Shown here: piece by piece, positions 10,306-21,885 of the stretch
How the letters are laid out: each line of letters begins with the position of its first letter
Position numbering within the stretch: the first letter of the stretch is position 1
Source: Pyrrhosoma nymphula
Lineage: Eukaryota; Arthropoda; Insecta; Odonata; Coenagrionidae
DNA: 64,000 bases
NCBI GenBank assembly: GCA_963573305.1
Contig: OY754334.1
Location: forward strand, 87,603,848 to 87,667,847
Reading direction: 5' to 3'
The notes under the pieces: model-generated
Seen by the model: the letters and a program-made list of their open reading frames with translations, nothing else
Told to the model about the DNA's origin: nothing
Database searches by the model: none
Program-made: the position numbers and the translations under genes

Positions 10306-10717
10306 CAGAGGTAATCTAGCAATTAGGGTCGGTGTGGGTGGAATTAGAAGACTGTCCAGTAGGCTACGTTTGTTACAATATTGGATTACTTATTAGAATG
10401 GGCTGGTTCAATTGGGTTCGAAACACTGCCTCCCTTTTTAAAAATCGCAGGCGCCTACATCTTTTCATTATTTCTGTCTTCTGCTCGGCAAACGTCCTAC
10501 CTTCCTTCATCCCATCTATAAAAGCTACTCTCTTTCTCCACCTTCAACGCTAACCCAACATCCTCCACTCAAATAACAGCCCTCAGCATCCTGTCGCCCC
10601 TCATTACCCGTTCCAACCACCTACTCTGCCTCCTTCCAATTTCCTCCAGCAGCATTCTCTACTCACATGTAATTTGGAGCACTTATCTTCCTTTCGGTGC
10701 AACTCACCATCTTCAAA
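10306..10717 (-). mobile_element. RTE-A 3' end, 5'-truncated copy
   Basis: It begins with a degenerate terminus (gtaatctagcaattagggtc at 10311) after an att-rich tail. It then follows the family through cgtcctaccttccttcatccc, the pyrimidine-rich block and ccaaccacctactctgcctcc. It ends near a decayed version of the segment encoding RKTNEEVL (gtcttcctttcggtgcaact-like). Coding strand is minus. No frame survives. Confidence 0.65.
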
Positions 10718-10815
10718 GAGAAATAATACAGTCAAACTTCAAGAGAGCTTAGTGCCTCGGGAACTGACAAATGCTTCAGATGAAAATTTTTGAGTTACAG
10801 AAAATAAACATACGT

Positions 10816-10928
10816 AAAGTGCAAAGAACACAACAGTAATTGATAACACTTTATTTTGAAAATTCGACTGAAAGTGCAAAGAACACAACAGTAATTGATA
10901 GCACTTTCTATTTTGAAAATTCGACAGA
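10816..10928. repeat. tandem duplication of a 55-bp unit
   Basis: The unit starting aaagtgcaaagaacacaaca occurs at 10816 and again at 10871, with a three- to four-base insertion and a few substitutions. The sequence before it (cagtcaaacttcaagagagc at about 10731) resembles a Tigger/pogo-type terminus, but no matching right end was found. Confidence 0.8.
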
Positions 10929-12399
10929 AAGAAGTTTTAGCTCGTTGACATTCAGCTGTAGCATTCGTGTACCAGATATATCCGCGTTCAAAGGTACAGA
11001 AATGTACATTAACACTATTTAAGTAAGATTTTTTAAGAGGTAAGGGCCAATAAACAGTAGCGACGCGAAACGTGAATGAAATAAGGTGACATACGGAGAC
11101 GAGGGAAGATGAATAAACAGGAAAATTCAAAATACGCATGACAGAATTCACGGACATCCGCACAAGATGAATGTTGATGACCCGACCCTGTCTTCCGGCT
11201 TGCGGGAGCTCCGAAGAAATACCGCACGACGGCGCCACGTCCGCAGACACAATAACTATACGCTCGTCGCAGACAGTTCACAAGACGAGGGACTCTCGAG
11301 ATCTCATTATTATGCATGGGAGGGCGTTATTGGGCGTAAAAATAAATTCGGATATAAAAGCGACGATAGGAATCGACTGAGAGGGAGAGCAAACAAGGAG
11401 CGTCCATACTTGGCCGGGAGGGGAGCATACAAAAAAGCAGGCACAGACCGATGAGGACGCCGAGCCCTTCTATTTAACAAGACGCAAGCAGGATTGAATT
11501 TAATACGATAGATCGAGATAGGAATTGATTAGGGAGGATATTTTAGGGAAGACAAAACCATGATTGGTATTTTAACAAATGAGTCCTCGGACAGTCCCGT
11601 CTACAAATAACCTGAGTGTGGGGTCTTCTCCAATGTTTCCTTCACAAAACTACCCATTTTTCCAAAATTGAACCCCTTCTCAACTCTCTCTATATTACGC
11701 CACCCTACCTACATACCGTCCAAAATTCTCATTATTCTCCATCCTCTTGTGCGCTTAAGGAAGTTAGAGCGGAAAATCATTTCACGTTGAGTTTGATGAA
11801 TTTGACAAAATTTTAAAGAAAAAACTCCCAACTTTCCAATGATCATATCAAAATATAAACCCCTTGGCGAACTACTTATCGAGCAATTTGCCTGAAAATA
11901 CAAGCTGTTTTACATGGGATAGATTACGGCTGTGCGCTACAGAGGGAGAATATTGAAAATATTAGGACTTTATAACAACTAGATTTCGACAAAAAACTGT
12001 GTGTAGTAAGTATGTTTTCTCAACTATTCATAAAAATTAATATATTACTGCAGTAATTTTAACCGTATGCAAAAAACCTGCTGTTTTGAAGGCTTTTTGG
12101 CTGCACGGCGTGAAAAAATGAGTCAAGTTAGACTTGTCTTTATATTTTTTTATTTATAGATAATATTTGTTATATATAGCTATATTTTTGCGCCATAAAT
12201 GCTACAATATTTACTTCATGCTTCTTACAGACGCTGAAATTAAAAAATAAAACTCGAATATGGTCTCCATTATGACTAGGGAAATATCTCGCTCAAACTA
12301 CCTCAACTAACATACCTACTTCCTTCTTTCACCCCCGTCGTTTCAACAAGTCGTTACTCTAATTGGTAGACTATGACGTAGATTTACGTAACCAATGTA
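10929..12399. other. no recognisable gene
   Basis: G/C-richer around 11160-11460 with overlapping frames on both strands, then increasingly A/T-rich with several poly-A/T runs (11930-12260). No domain, repeat terminus or RNA gene was recognised. Confidence 0.35.
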
Positions 12400-12590
12400 C
12401 ATTGGAACCAAAAACAGTAACTTTGTGATTCCATTAAAACATGTATATCACAACATGACCCGGGTTTTTGACGCACAACGTCGAGGTAGGTACCAGAAAA
12501 TGACGTTCATACGTTGAAACCCGGGTCACGTAATACAAAACTTTTAGTTGAATGTTAATGTCACAAAGTTAATGTTTTTAATTTCAAGTT
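12400..12590. repeat. foldback (hairpin) element
   Basis: Two long imperfect arms face each other. On the left, aaaaacagtaactttgtga (12410) leads to catgacccgggtttttgacg. On the right the complementary order runs from cgttgaaacccgggtcacg (about 12512) to tcacaaagttaatgttttt. The arms are about 75-80 bases with a spacer of roughly 15-20. The size and lack of coding capacity fit a foldback MITE. Direct repeats at the ends are not clear. Confidence 0.65.
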
Positions 12591-12999
12591 GTTACCTTAA
12601 CATGTCCTCAAATTTCGTTGCCAGTATCAACATTTTCCCATCTTCCCTCCTCCCTTAACAAATCTAGAAATCTGAAATTCCGTCGTTCAATTCCGATTTC
12701 GAATGCGGTATACGGGAACGTATCATTCAAATGGCCTATTGTGGAAGGTAAAAAATTTTATCTTTTCAGGGGAAATTGCAAAGAAGCCAGCATAAAAAGG
12801 GAGGTAGTACTTTTTCCAATACTTACAAGCAGTGATACTCATTTCCACGCAGTAAAGGGCAGGCAAAGAGGACAATACTCACCTGGAAAGAGAAATAAAA
12901 AAATTAAGTACATTCCTGCTTTTTTATATACAGCTACACAAGATTAATTCAAAATTATTGCATTTTATCAGCATTTTATGCACATCATCACATGCTTTA

Positions 13000-14114
13000 A
13001 ACGAACTGCTATAACTGAATGGTGCAATACTTGGCAGTTAGAATTGAATTTTAGAAGTGCGTTGTTATGAATTTTTGGAAAAAGAATAACTCGGCGAAAG
13101 AAACGTACACAATAAATCAAACCAAATTATCAAATGTAGAGTCAGTTAAATACTTAGGTGTGACCCTTACTCAGAACCTGTTTTGGGGGAAACACGTCCG
13201 GGAAATCTGTGGACAGGCTAGTCGCATTTTGGGATTTGTTAAAAGAGTATTAGGAAAGTGCGACCAGAAAGTTAAAGAGCGATGTTATTTTTCACTCGTG
13301 AGACCTCACTTGGAGTTTGCCGCTAGCATATGGGACCCTTATGAAGTAGGACTAATCTCTGAAATAGATCGAATACAACGGATAGCAGCAAGATTTGTGA
13401 AAATTTGTTACGATAAACTTAGCAGTGTTACCGAATTGTTGAAGGAATTAGGGTGGGAATCTATAACTGATCGAAGGGAGAAATACAGGTTTATTATAGA
13501 GAAAATTTGTACAGAAATATTTTCGCAAGTTCGGAGCAGACAGTTTTTTGCCGGACGTTCAACATATATTGCTAGAGCCAACGTACTACGGTAGAAGCGA
13601 TCATAGGAATAAGATAGAGGAAATTCACTGCACAACCGATAGATTTAAAATCTCATTCTTCCCACGTACAATAAGGGATCATAATAGTTGCAATAGATAA
13701 ATCATATTAAACTCCCACTTTAACAGGTAGAGTAGAATTTTCACTTGTATTTAATAACATAACATCATTAGTAACACTTAACACCGCTTGGTATGTCCGG
13801 CATTATTTTATTTTGTTCTCTCAACGAAGTAGCATCTCATAGCACTCATGAATTAGCAGTAAGTATTAGTTATATTAACCACTAGATGTGTGTATAGCAT
13901 TGTTCTGCATGTTTGCATGTTCATTTACATATTACTCTCCCAGTTTCTTGGACTACACACTGTTCTCCTGACTGCTTTTTGGCCTGCGCCTAGCGGCCGG
14001 TGGAGCATGCGAGGTTCTGATTTGTGCTGGGACGAGTGCTGCATGCCTGGTGTGAAATCACTCCGTGTCACACACCCTAGTGGTGGCTTGCACGGTATTT
14101 CGTAGATGTAGAAC
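13000..14114 (+). mobile_element. CR1-W copy, C-terminal part plus 3' UTR
   Basis: The plus strand starts within the polymerase (EWCNTWQLELNF, the counterpart of SQEWGLELNL in the copy at 5734), runs through the C-terminal part, and keeps the whole 3' UTR. It ends ggtggcttgcacggtatttcgtagatgtag, broken here for length, which mirrors the terminus of the 5625 copy. The UTR is longer than in the 5625 copy (about 400 bases), so the two belong to different subfamilies. The 5' truncation point is near 13000. Confidence 0.8.
13067..13594 (+). pseudogene. CR1-W reverse transcriptase C-terminal fragment, frameshifted
   Basis: A 175-residue frame contains VKYLGVTLTQNLFWGKHVRE, LVRPHLEFAASIWDP, IQRIAARFVKICYD and LLKELGWES, colinear with residues 310-415 of the RT at 5734. 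Upstream, a stop and a frame change separate it from the matching WQLELNF segment. Downstream the frame is lost near a run of six T (about 13541-13546). Another frame then continues the homology (LEPTYYGRSDHRNK, SFFPRTIRDHNS) to a stop at about 13699, the expected end of ORF2. Catalytic motifs are absent because the copy starts after them. Confidence 0.8.
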
Positions 14115-16389
14115 TTTTTTTACGACTTTTGAGTTTCTGTTTCCCCTTCACAGCCTCTGGGAGCTTTTTACCAACTACTTCATAAAAAAGAAGTTCGTCT
14201 TCATTGATTTTTAAAGCTATTCACATCTCCAGCCTACCATTATGCTACCAGAAATTCTCTTTTCCCTTCCCTTCTCACGGTAGCAACACCCATCACATGT
14301 GTTTTACTGCTACATTTATCACGCATTGGTACCCCATTTCCTAGCTAAAAAAATCTCTATCCCAATTCCCTAACGTTCAAAAATCCAAATGTGTTAGCAA
14401 ATGGCTCTCTTGTCTGATGATAAAACAAAATAAAAATGAAAAATAAAAATCCGCAACCATGCAGATGCGGATACGAAAATACACGCACAGCAGTAAATGG
14501 AGGATCATTCTTCATTTAAACGTCCAACCAATGACACCTAAACCATCACAAGTACGCATGCGCCGTAATTTCGAAAAAAAAACTTTATTCGAATAGCTTT
14601 TTGCATAAACCGTACGTGCAGTTTCCAATCTGAAGAGCATCTTGATTGGTGAGGTTAGGGATCAGCGCGCAATAAGCCTGGCGAACGGCGTGTGAAATCC
14701 ATACACATTTAGGGCGGAGTGTGGGGAGAATACTTCCCTGAGCTACCTCAGCTTTCCCATCACGTTATCTTACGCATTGATCAACCCCGAGATTGGTTTT
14801 GACATACTAATGGCACCCACGAAATCACAGACCCAATGTTTAGCTTGGCATCCCCTGAATTTGATCCTGAGACACTCCCAATGAAATCAAATGTTAATCA
14901 AATCCATCGGGCAACCATCCGCTGTTTTTGCTTAGTATAAGAGATGTGAAATGTAACTAAAGGCTATGGCAGACATTATTCCTTCCGATAAAACAAACCA
15001 ACAATCGATATTCCTCCGTCAATATTTTTCGCAAAATGTTCGACCAAACGGATTGTTTCGCGTCAGGTAGAATTAAAAGAAAACGTAATTTTATCAATGT
15101 ATATAAGAACATCAATTAATCAATAAAATATAATATAAAATGTTTACATTTTTAGAAATTCGATCGAGGGACATCGGCTACATTTCGAATATCGATCGAT
15201 TAAATCGATGGAGTTTGTTAAGGTGAGACACCCGAGTCAGCATGAACTCCGAAAGGGACTCAAACGTTTAAATCCCCATGCGCGAACCGAGAATTCATGC
15301 CATCGATGGGAAGACGTGCTCTTCTCCCACACTTTTGTGACACTAGGAAGAACGACAGGAAAGTCAAGAAATCGGACACGCTTGCAGATCTTCGTTTCGA
15401 TATCCGGCAACAAGGGTGTCAACTCCGAGGTCGAGTAAATCCGTCGTCGAGGTCGGAAGCTGATGCAGCGCATGCCGTCTTTCGCGGCGTGGCGGCTGGC
15501 GCGGGTGACGCATGGGGATATCCTTCCAGGAACCGGTGCCGGCATGAACTGAGTCCTGAACGTGTGAGTAGGGGAGGGAGCATTAACTCGTCATTCCCTT
15601 CCCACAGCGCACGTGAGAAGGTCGATGACTAAAGGGAAAACATTACGCGCAACACGCCGTAAGTTTGTACGCCACCTTCCCCCCCTAAGAGCATGCAATT
15701 TCCCGCCTCGAGACACCCCCATCTGCCCTCCTTCCCGGCGAGTTCCCACTTATCTTCCACCTCTCGCCTTCTCCCCACCGCGTCACGGCAGGGGTCCCCG
15801 GCCGTCCCCCGCTCCGGTGGCCGGTCCTGTCCCTCCAGACTCCCCGCGGACCTCGCCGTAATTAAAACTTGTCCTCACTCCCTGGGCCAGCTGCCGACTC
15901 CTTCGCCGTATATACAGAGCACGAGACACCCCCGGAGGTCCCGGGCATCTCGCGGGTATCCGCCGCAATAAATCCCCGCGAAGTGGAAGGAGACGTTGGG
16001 CTGCTTCGGTGGCGCTCTTAACCTCACGGCCTCTTGCGCCGAACACATCCAGCCATACCATCTTCGCCCTCAGGCAGGTTCCCGTATCACGGCGCAGGGA
16101 TGGAGAGTCGTCATAAATTCCCTTTAAATGTTTCCCGTTGATGCAGCTACTTTGCTACGTCCGCCGGAGAGAACCTTCGGGGATGATGTATGATTTCGGC
16201 CACCTACGGAGGACGAAAGATCCCATTACGCATTTCAGGTGTTCGCGTCGCTGTAGTTCCTGCTGGCTGTATTTTAAATCATCCGACGGCCCACGTTCAT
16301 TCACTACTGATGACCTAGTTCACCAAAATCATCCAGTATCAACACAAATTCCATATTCAGATCCGAGCCAATCAAGTTGTAGAAAATCA
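14115..16389. other. no recognisable gene; G/C-rich block about 15200-16060
   Basis: 14115-15190 is A/T-rich with nothing recognised. From about 15200 to 16060 the sequence is markedly richer in G, C and CpG, with overlapping proline/arginine-rich frames on both strands. This could be a CpG-rich promoter or 5' exon of a host gene, but I see no splice pattern or known domain. Confidence 0.35.
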
Positions 16390-16850
16390 GTTCATCCCCT
16401 TTACAGTGTAGTGTGTGGCGTTGTACGGTGCAGAAACGTGGACTCTGAGAGAGGTGGACGAGAACAGGCTGTAAGCGTTTGAGAAGTGGGTGCGGAGGAG
16501 AATGGAGAAAGTGAGGTGGACGGTAAGGAAGTCAAAGGAGGAAGTGCTAGCTGTGGAGGGTGAAGAGGGGAAAATTTTGGAAGAGATTAGGAGGCAGAGT
16601 AGGCGATTGGAACAGTTAATGAGGGGCGGATGGATGCTGAAGGCTGTAATAGAGGGGAGGACGTAGGGTAAGCGGGGTAGGAGAAGGATAGGAATATATT
16701 TTATGGGCAGAATAAAGAGACGATGGACGTATTCTGTGATAAAGAAAGACATCGCGTGAGAAAAAAAGAGGCCTTCGCCGAGGATTTTTACTCTCTTTAA
16801 CAAGAGGATTTTTACTCTCTTCTATTTAAATCTACCTCAGCCGACTGAAT
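16390..16850 (+). mobile_element. RTE-A copy with 3' end, plus strand
   Basis: The plus-strand reading, with small frame corrections, gives LYGAETWTLREVDENRL, AFEKWVRRRMEKVRWTVRK, LEEIRRQSRRLEQLMRGG and MLKAVIEGRT. These are the classic RTE/BovB tail blocks, including the YGxETWT thumb motif. It ends near tttaaatctacctcagccga, a decayed form of the family terminus. Just before that, a 25-base segment (aggatttttactctctt) is tandemly duplicated at about 16776 and 16804. Stops interrupt the frame. Confidence 0.75.
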
Positions 16851-17944
16851 GTAGCATTTTTAGGTTGAATCGTGGTGTCAGCGAAGATGCGCTGCTTTAG
16901 TAACATATACTTATATGTACTAGGATATTTTCGGTTAAGTGAAACATTTAACAATGCTGCCTACATGCCATAACTTGAACTTATCATTAATTTCTTCAAT
17001 GAATTCAATTATTTTAAAAATATAATTATGTTGGACATATGCCGAAGGTTTTACTGAACTGAAAGGATGCACTTCAGGATTCCATTTCTTCTGCTACCAG
17101 AATATCAATCATGAATCGTAGGTTTGAAAGATGAGAAAAATTAGGCGAGGAAAAGCAATATGAAAGTTCAGCAAAGTTCGAATCAGTAATAACCAACTGC
17201 AGATGTGGTACGAGTTTTCCTTCTTCAAATCCGTTTCATCCACTTACGATTCCTCTGTCAGAAAAATTAAGCCAGCAGACACTTTTTGCTAACTGATCTC
17301 CCACTCCGCCACACATCGTGGAGTACGGTTCATTTCAATGACAGGGGAACTCGGGGTGACTTCGAGACCCATTGGCAATAATTTATGAACACCCTCGGAT
17401 CGACCGCGTTAGATATTTAATGACAGCGCTTCGCGGCAGAGGAATTTTGCTGGGCGGTGCGCGATCATGGCGAAGCTAACGATTGATGGCTTCAGAGGAT
17501 CGGCTGTTAATAATAGATCACTTCAGAAGTCGCGGTCGTTGGAGATGTATCTATGTCCTCGCGCTAGCCTGCTATACCTTTTTCAGTGGTTCAAGGCCTC
17601 TATCCGCTGGCACTCCTCCCTTCATCGAATCTTTCTCTTATCTCGCTTCCATTTCGTGTTCATACGCGGTCTTCCCACGTTGCGAAGATAGATGCGCTGT
17701 GTACGATTCAACACTCAATTTATTGACCGATCGATTTCGACATGTATGCACCAATAACTTATCATCTTACACTTCGAAGTTGTACAACAAATTTAGGATG
17801 ACATCTTTCAACAAATGAGTTAAATGAGATTCGGTAAGAGCACTACCAAATGACTGGTAGGTTTTTGGACAGGTAGGTACATCAAATTCTTCCATTGCAA
17901 GGTCATATTTAAACTTCCCAGTAATAAATGCCTATTCACCTTTA
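16851..17944. other. no recognisable gene
   Basis: A/T-rich. Two overlapping plus-strand frames at 17467-17818 (74 and 111 residues) show no known motif and share the same bases, so at most one could be coding. Confidence 0.3.
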
Positions 17945-18228
17945 CAATTATTAGAGGTAGTCTACCGATTGATGTAGGTTTATATGGAGACCAAGACCTC
18001 CTACACTAATCTTCGAATAACCACGGGTTGCTATTTCCTCACATGATTTCATTTTTCAGTAGGCATGCGTCCCATCTCCCTTCATCCCATCCATAAAACC
18101 TATTGGCTTTCTTCCCATTTCACGTTTATCCAAAATCCTCTCCTTTATCACGATCTTTAGCATCCCCTTCCTCAACTTTACCAGTTCCAACTACCTGCTC
18201 TGACTTTTCCCAATTTCCTCCAGCTGTA
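17945..18228 (-). mobile_element. RTE-A 3' end, 5'-truncated copy
   Basis: After aattattag, the plus strand reads gtagtctaccgattgatgtagg, then catgcgtcccatctcccttc and catccataaaacctatt. It matches the family in order down to caatttcctccagc. Coding strand is minus. The end near 18228 precedes the segment coding for RKTNEEVL in longer copies. Confidence 0.65.
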
Positions 18229-20644
18229 ATGGAGGTGGGAGTAACCATCGTGTATAAGAAATACCTATCTATCAAAAAAAAACATCGACGAGAAACAATG
18301 TCCAGACCCGACACTCTTCCATTGGGCTTACAGAATGTCTATGTTGACTTCATTAAGCAAGGACTTTTAAACGTGCAGAAATTGCCCAAGCAAAAAAACC
18401 TGACGAAATAGCGTAATGTACCATGAAATTAGCTAGCTATATGCCCCTACCGACGACAAGCTGGGCTCACTAAAAGCTCCCACAACGCGAAAATAAAACG
18501 AAACTTGATTCTAAAAAAGACTGTCCAGGCGGAGTTAATTCATCCCAGCGGGATACAATGAAAAGGAAAAGAAACGCCGAACTGAGCTTGGAGCGGGACT
18601 GGAAACTGAAATTACCCGCACTGACTTACACACACTTCGTCGACGGAGAGTGCATCCCTATTAAATTCAGTGAACCATATTAGAGGAGTCCCTTTCCGGA
18701 GGGAGCAACGACCTCGCCGGCTTTTCCGAGACGGTTTTTGCACGCATTCCCGCACTCTGACGTCTCAATAAAGACGGGACGACTACAAAAAAGCAACATT
18801 CTTCTCCTTCCCGCGAGCACAAACAGAATCGCCTTGAGATGAGGGAGCGAGAGAGATATAAGAAACGTGAGTTAAAGGAGGGAGAGTGTAGCTTCCAATT
18901 GGAATTTGGCAACCACGCTCCCTCAACCACCACTCTAAACTAAATATATCACGTCAACAACATGTTTTCTATCGCCCGCTTCTAATTCGGCCGACGGAGG
19001 GTGCGGAGGTTACACCATTTCCCTCACGCTTTAGGGCCATGCCACGTTTCACAACACAGACTTGCAAGTGAAAGCGAAGAAACCATACACTTCGTCTACC
19101 ATAAAGCGGGACATTTGATGAGACTCTGACGACGTAGACAGGCTAGAATAAACATTTAGGCCGGAAGGTATAAACTACAGCACGCAGTAGACGTCACAAA
19201 CCGCCCAGGTATTCTGGTGGAGAAAAGTATTTAGCAGTTAAGTTCATAAGGGAGATTGCTATGGGAAATGAAGCTTCGAAGAAAAGAAGGGAAAATATGA
19301 CAAAGAAAAGCGAGAAGAAATTAGCTTGAACCCTAGAATGAAGCAATATTATTGGCAAAGAGATAGTTCCATGAAGAGAACGGGAAAGTTATGTGCGCGA
19401 CTGTTCATACACTGAAACGTATTAGGGAGAACATCCATAATGAAAAAGGGGCAAAGGAAGACATTGAAGAAAGAAACTACGGATATGAGGGATGGGGAGT
19501 CCATTGCACAAGATTTCCTTCACAATTCCAGAGACAAGTCTCCTCTCGTTGGTTGAAGCTTCATTAAACATTGAACAAAATTCTACAGGAGGAAGGATTT
19601 TAATTCCATGACAGAGGGGTCCTCAAATTACATGCAAGCTTGCTTCACACGCATCACTTGCACAAAAGAACTCTTTTGATTCGATGACGCGTGAAACATA
19701 ACTCACGAGCGTCCAGGGTAAAACAACGGAGGCCGACGAAAAGGGTCTGATTAAAGAGAGTAAAATGCAGAAATAGGGGAAGAGCATTTATCGTATTGTA
19801 AGAGATGAGCGATTCAAATAGAATAGATGCGAAGATGCTTATTAGACTCGTCGAACCGTATCTTGAATACTACAACGTATCGTATCCCTTAGGTCGACCC
19901 TAGGAGACTGAAAGCGAGATATTCAAATAAAGTTAAATTGAGATACTCCAAGCGAGAGAGATATGACCCAAACTAGCATAATGAACAGAAGGAGGAAGGT
20001 ACGAATAGGCTTCTTGCTTCATGCCGGGAAATCAATTCAAACTCAATTTGGAGAAGAGTTATTTATACCAAACTTCATTTAATGGATCGTCAGCACAAGT
20101 TATTACACCCTTGAGGTCATTATGCGGAGACATCTAGTAAATACGTGTCACATAACCCAAAGTGTATAGCGTCACAAGCTAGGTAGCCAGAGTCATTTTC
20201 AGCATTTCACTGTCCTTGCAGGCATACCCCAGCACTACCAACAATTTAAAATTTGTTTTATAACCAGAGAACATTATGATCGTGCTCTTTGCATGATAGT
20301 AGGAACTTAAAATCAAATTAAATATTATTAAAATTATTATGGTCAATGCATTTTTTCATGAATATGTTTATTAGAATGGAATTCTACAATATTTGAAGGC
20401 ATATTCACACCCTTTTAATTCTGTCAGTTCATTAATCAAACATACGTCTGCCTGGCCGTTGGCAATTATCGAGAAAACCGTTAACTCGATAGATACCTTT
20501 TGCATTTTTATTTACTCCTAGCGTGAGAAGTGAGACGTTTGAAGAGAGAAAAACTAAGTGGGAACGGTCCATCAAAACATAGCTTGTCTGGTAGAATATT
20601 AATAATAATAACAATCAGGGTTGCCCGTCGAGCCATTCGAACGC
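18229..20644. other. no recognisable gene; possible RT fossil at 19826-19990
   Basis: Mostly featureless. Around 19826-19900 the plus strand reads LIRLVEPYLEY, reminiscent of the LVRPHLEY block of LINE polymerases. What follows is too broken to assign. The rest has purine-rich stretches and no gene I can support. Confidence 0.3.
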
Positions 20645-20725
20645 AGAAACATCTACATCTATAAAATACCCTGCAAGCCACCTCAGGGGTGAGTGGCAGT
20701 GGGTGAGTAGTCACCAACATGCATT
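20645..20725 (-). mobile_element. CR1-W-like 3' UTR fragment
   Basis: The plus strand starts acatctacatctataaaata, then ccctgcaagccacctcaggg and gtgagtggcagtgggtgagt, continuing agtcaccaacatgcatta. It is the closest relative of the piece at 8641-8716. The orientation is minus and no coding part is left. Confidence 0.65.
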
Positions 20726-20879
20726 ACACTATACCCTAAAGTTAGTGTAACTACGACTAATTATGCATTAGCATAAATCGCTAATGCTTTTCACAAGGCG
20801 AAGTCTCACAAGCATGCACTACACTACAGATATGCTCACAATGGAGAGGGACCGTTAGTATATATGTATTTTACAACTA

Positions 20880-21200
20880 CACAAACATCGAGACTCTCAC
20901 GCGAGAATCGACTTGAAAAGAGGGGAAACAAGCATGAGAGGCGTGGGCGGGCGAGAGAGGGCCAAATAATGGGGATGCCAAAATAAAACAATGAGAGGGA
21001 CGAAGGAGAAAGAGAAAAGGCGGCGAGACGACATACACACAACGCAGTTCGTTGGCCGGCCGGGGGTCTAAAAATGGGAATGGGCGGGCCGCGGGGGCCG
21101 ACGGGAAGGGACGAAAGGCGAGTAAGGGAGGAAGAGCAGAGATGGAATGAAAGAAAAGAGAGAGGACAAAAACGCAAGTGAGAGAGGAAGAGAAACATGC
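20880..21200. other. purine-rich, G/C-rich stretch
   Basis: The plus strand is dominated by G and A with GC-rich patches. Long frames of 171 and 162 residues on the minus strand overlap each other in different frames and are rich in Ser, Leu, Phe and Pro, as expected for translated polypyrimidine sequence. I do not call a gene. Confidence 0.35.
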
Positions 21201-21535
21201 GATGGGCGAAGAAAGGGATTCTGTCAGCCGAAAACGCGGAAGGGCTAAAAATGCAGACCTCCATACAAGCGAGCACAAAACAACAGACGAGCGGCTTTGC
21301 CTCCGGCGACCACAGCTCGCCACTTCGCTTGTCCGCGCGACGCGTCGCCATTGTCCGAGATGCACGGTGGGGTTGGGGGGAGGACTTGATTCACGCGGCC
21401 TTCAGAAACGACTCCATTCATCAAAATCTGCACCATTTGGCTGGGCGCACTTGCTCGATCTCTTCGTCAAGTCTCGATCGTTCCGTAAAGCGGTGCGAGA
21501 ATCTGAATCTTTCGTTCTTCCGGGCAATCGTTACC

Positions 21536-21885
21536 AATTGCAAGACGAAGATTGGAAGCAACGGTAATGAGGCGATACAGATTAATAATGGAAATCAAAA
21601 TGACGGAGAGAATCGCCCACGAAGTATTAAGAAAGTTAGGGGGGGAAATGCTAGATGTGAGCTGCGAAGTGGAAGAGGGACCTCATCGGAAACATTACGA
21701 GACATGATAGCCTCCTGAAAACAATAACGGGAGGAAAACGAATGGGAGGAATAATTGACGAAGACTGAAGATCATGCGTGAAGCATATTAAGGCAGACGT
21801 AAAGAGGAAAACTTACGAAAGGATATAGTATTTAGCTGAAGGAGAATGAATTGAAGAGCTGCAGCAAAGCAATCATGGGATAGAC
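21536..21885 (+). pseudogene. RTE-C: LINE reverse transcriptase tail
   Basis: The plus strand reads RRRLEATVMRRYRLIMEIKM and TERIAHEVLRKLGGEM. After frameshifts it continues HDSLLKTITGGKRMGG, VKHIKADVKRKTYERI and YLAEGE. These follow the order of the RTE/BovB tail (RLEAFEMxCYRRIMxIxWTxR; LLKTIIEGKxEG; IKxIKxDV). The wording differs from RTE-A and RTE-B, so it is a third family. At least two frameshifts and two stops are present. The 3' end is not identifiable. Confidence 0.65.

Noticed and set aside
9670..10314. 214-codon plus-strand frame
   Set aside because: It begins in the antisense of a tRNA-like SINE and has no recognisable domain.
10725..10815. Tigger/pogo-type element
   Set aside because: A left end resembling cagtcaaacttc after ta was seen, but no matching inverted right end within the next kilobase.
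19826..19990. CR1-like polymerase fragment
   Set aside because: Only about a dozen residues (LIRLVEPYLEY) look right. The continuation is too broken for a call, and I mention it only in the regional note.
20836..21718. Overlapping frames of 171, 162, 129 and 173 codons
   Set aside because: They lie in purine-rich, G/C-rich DNA with low stop-codon frequency, overlap in different frames and strands, and show only composition-driven residues. The end of the last one runs into the RTE-C fossil.
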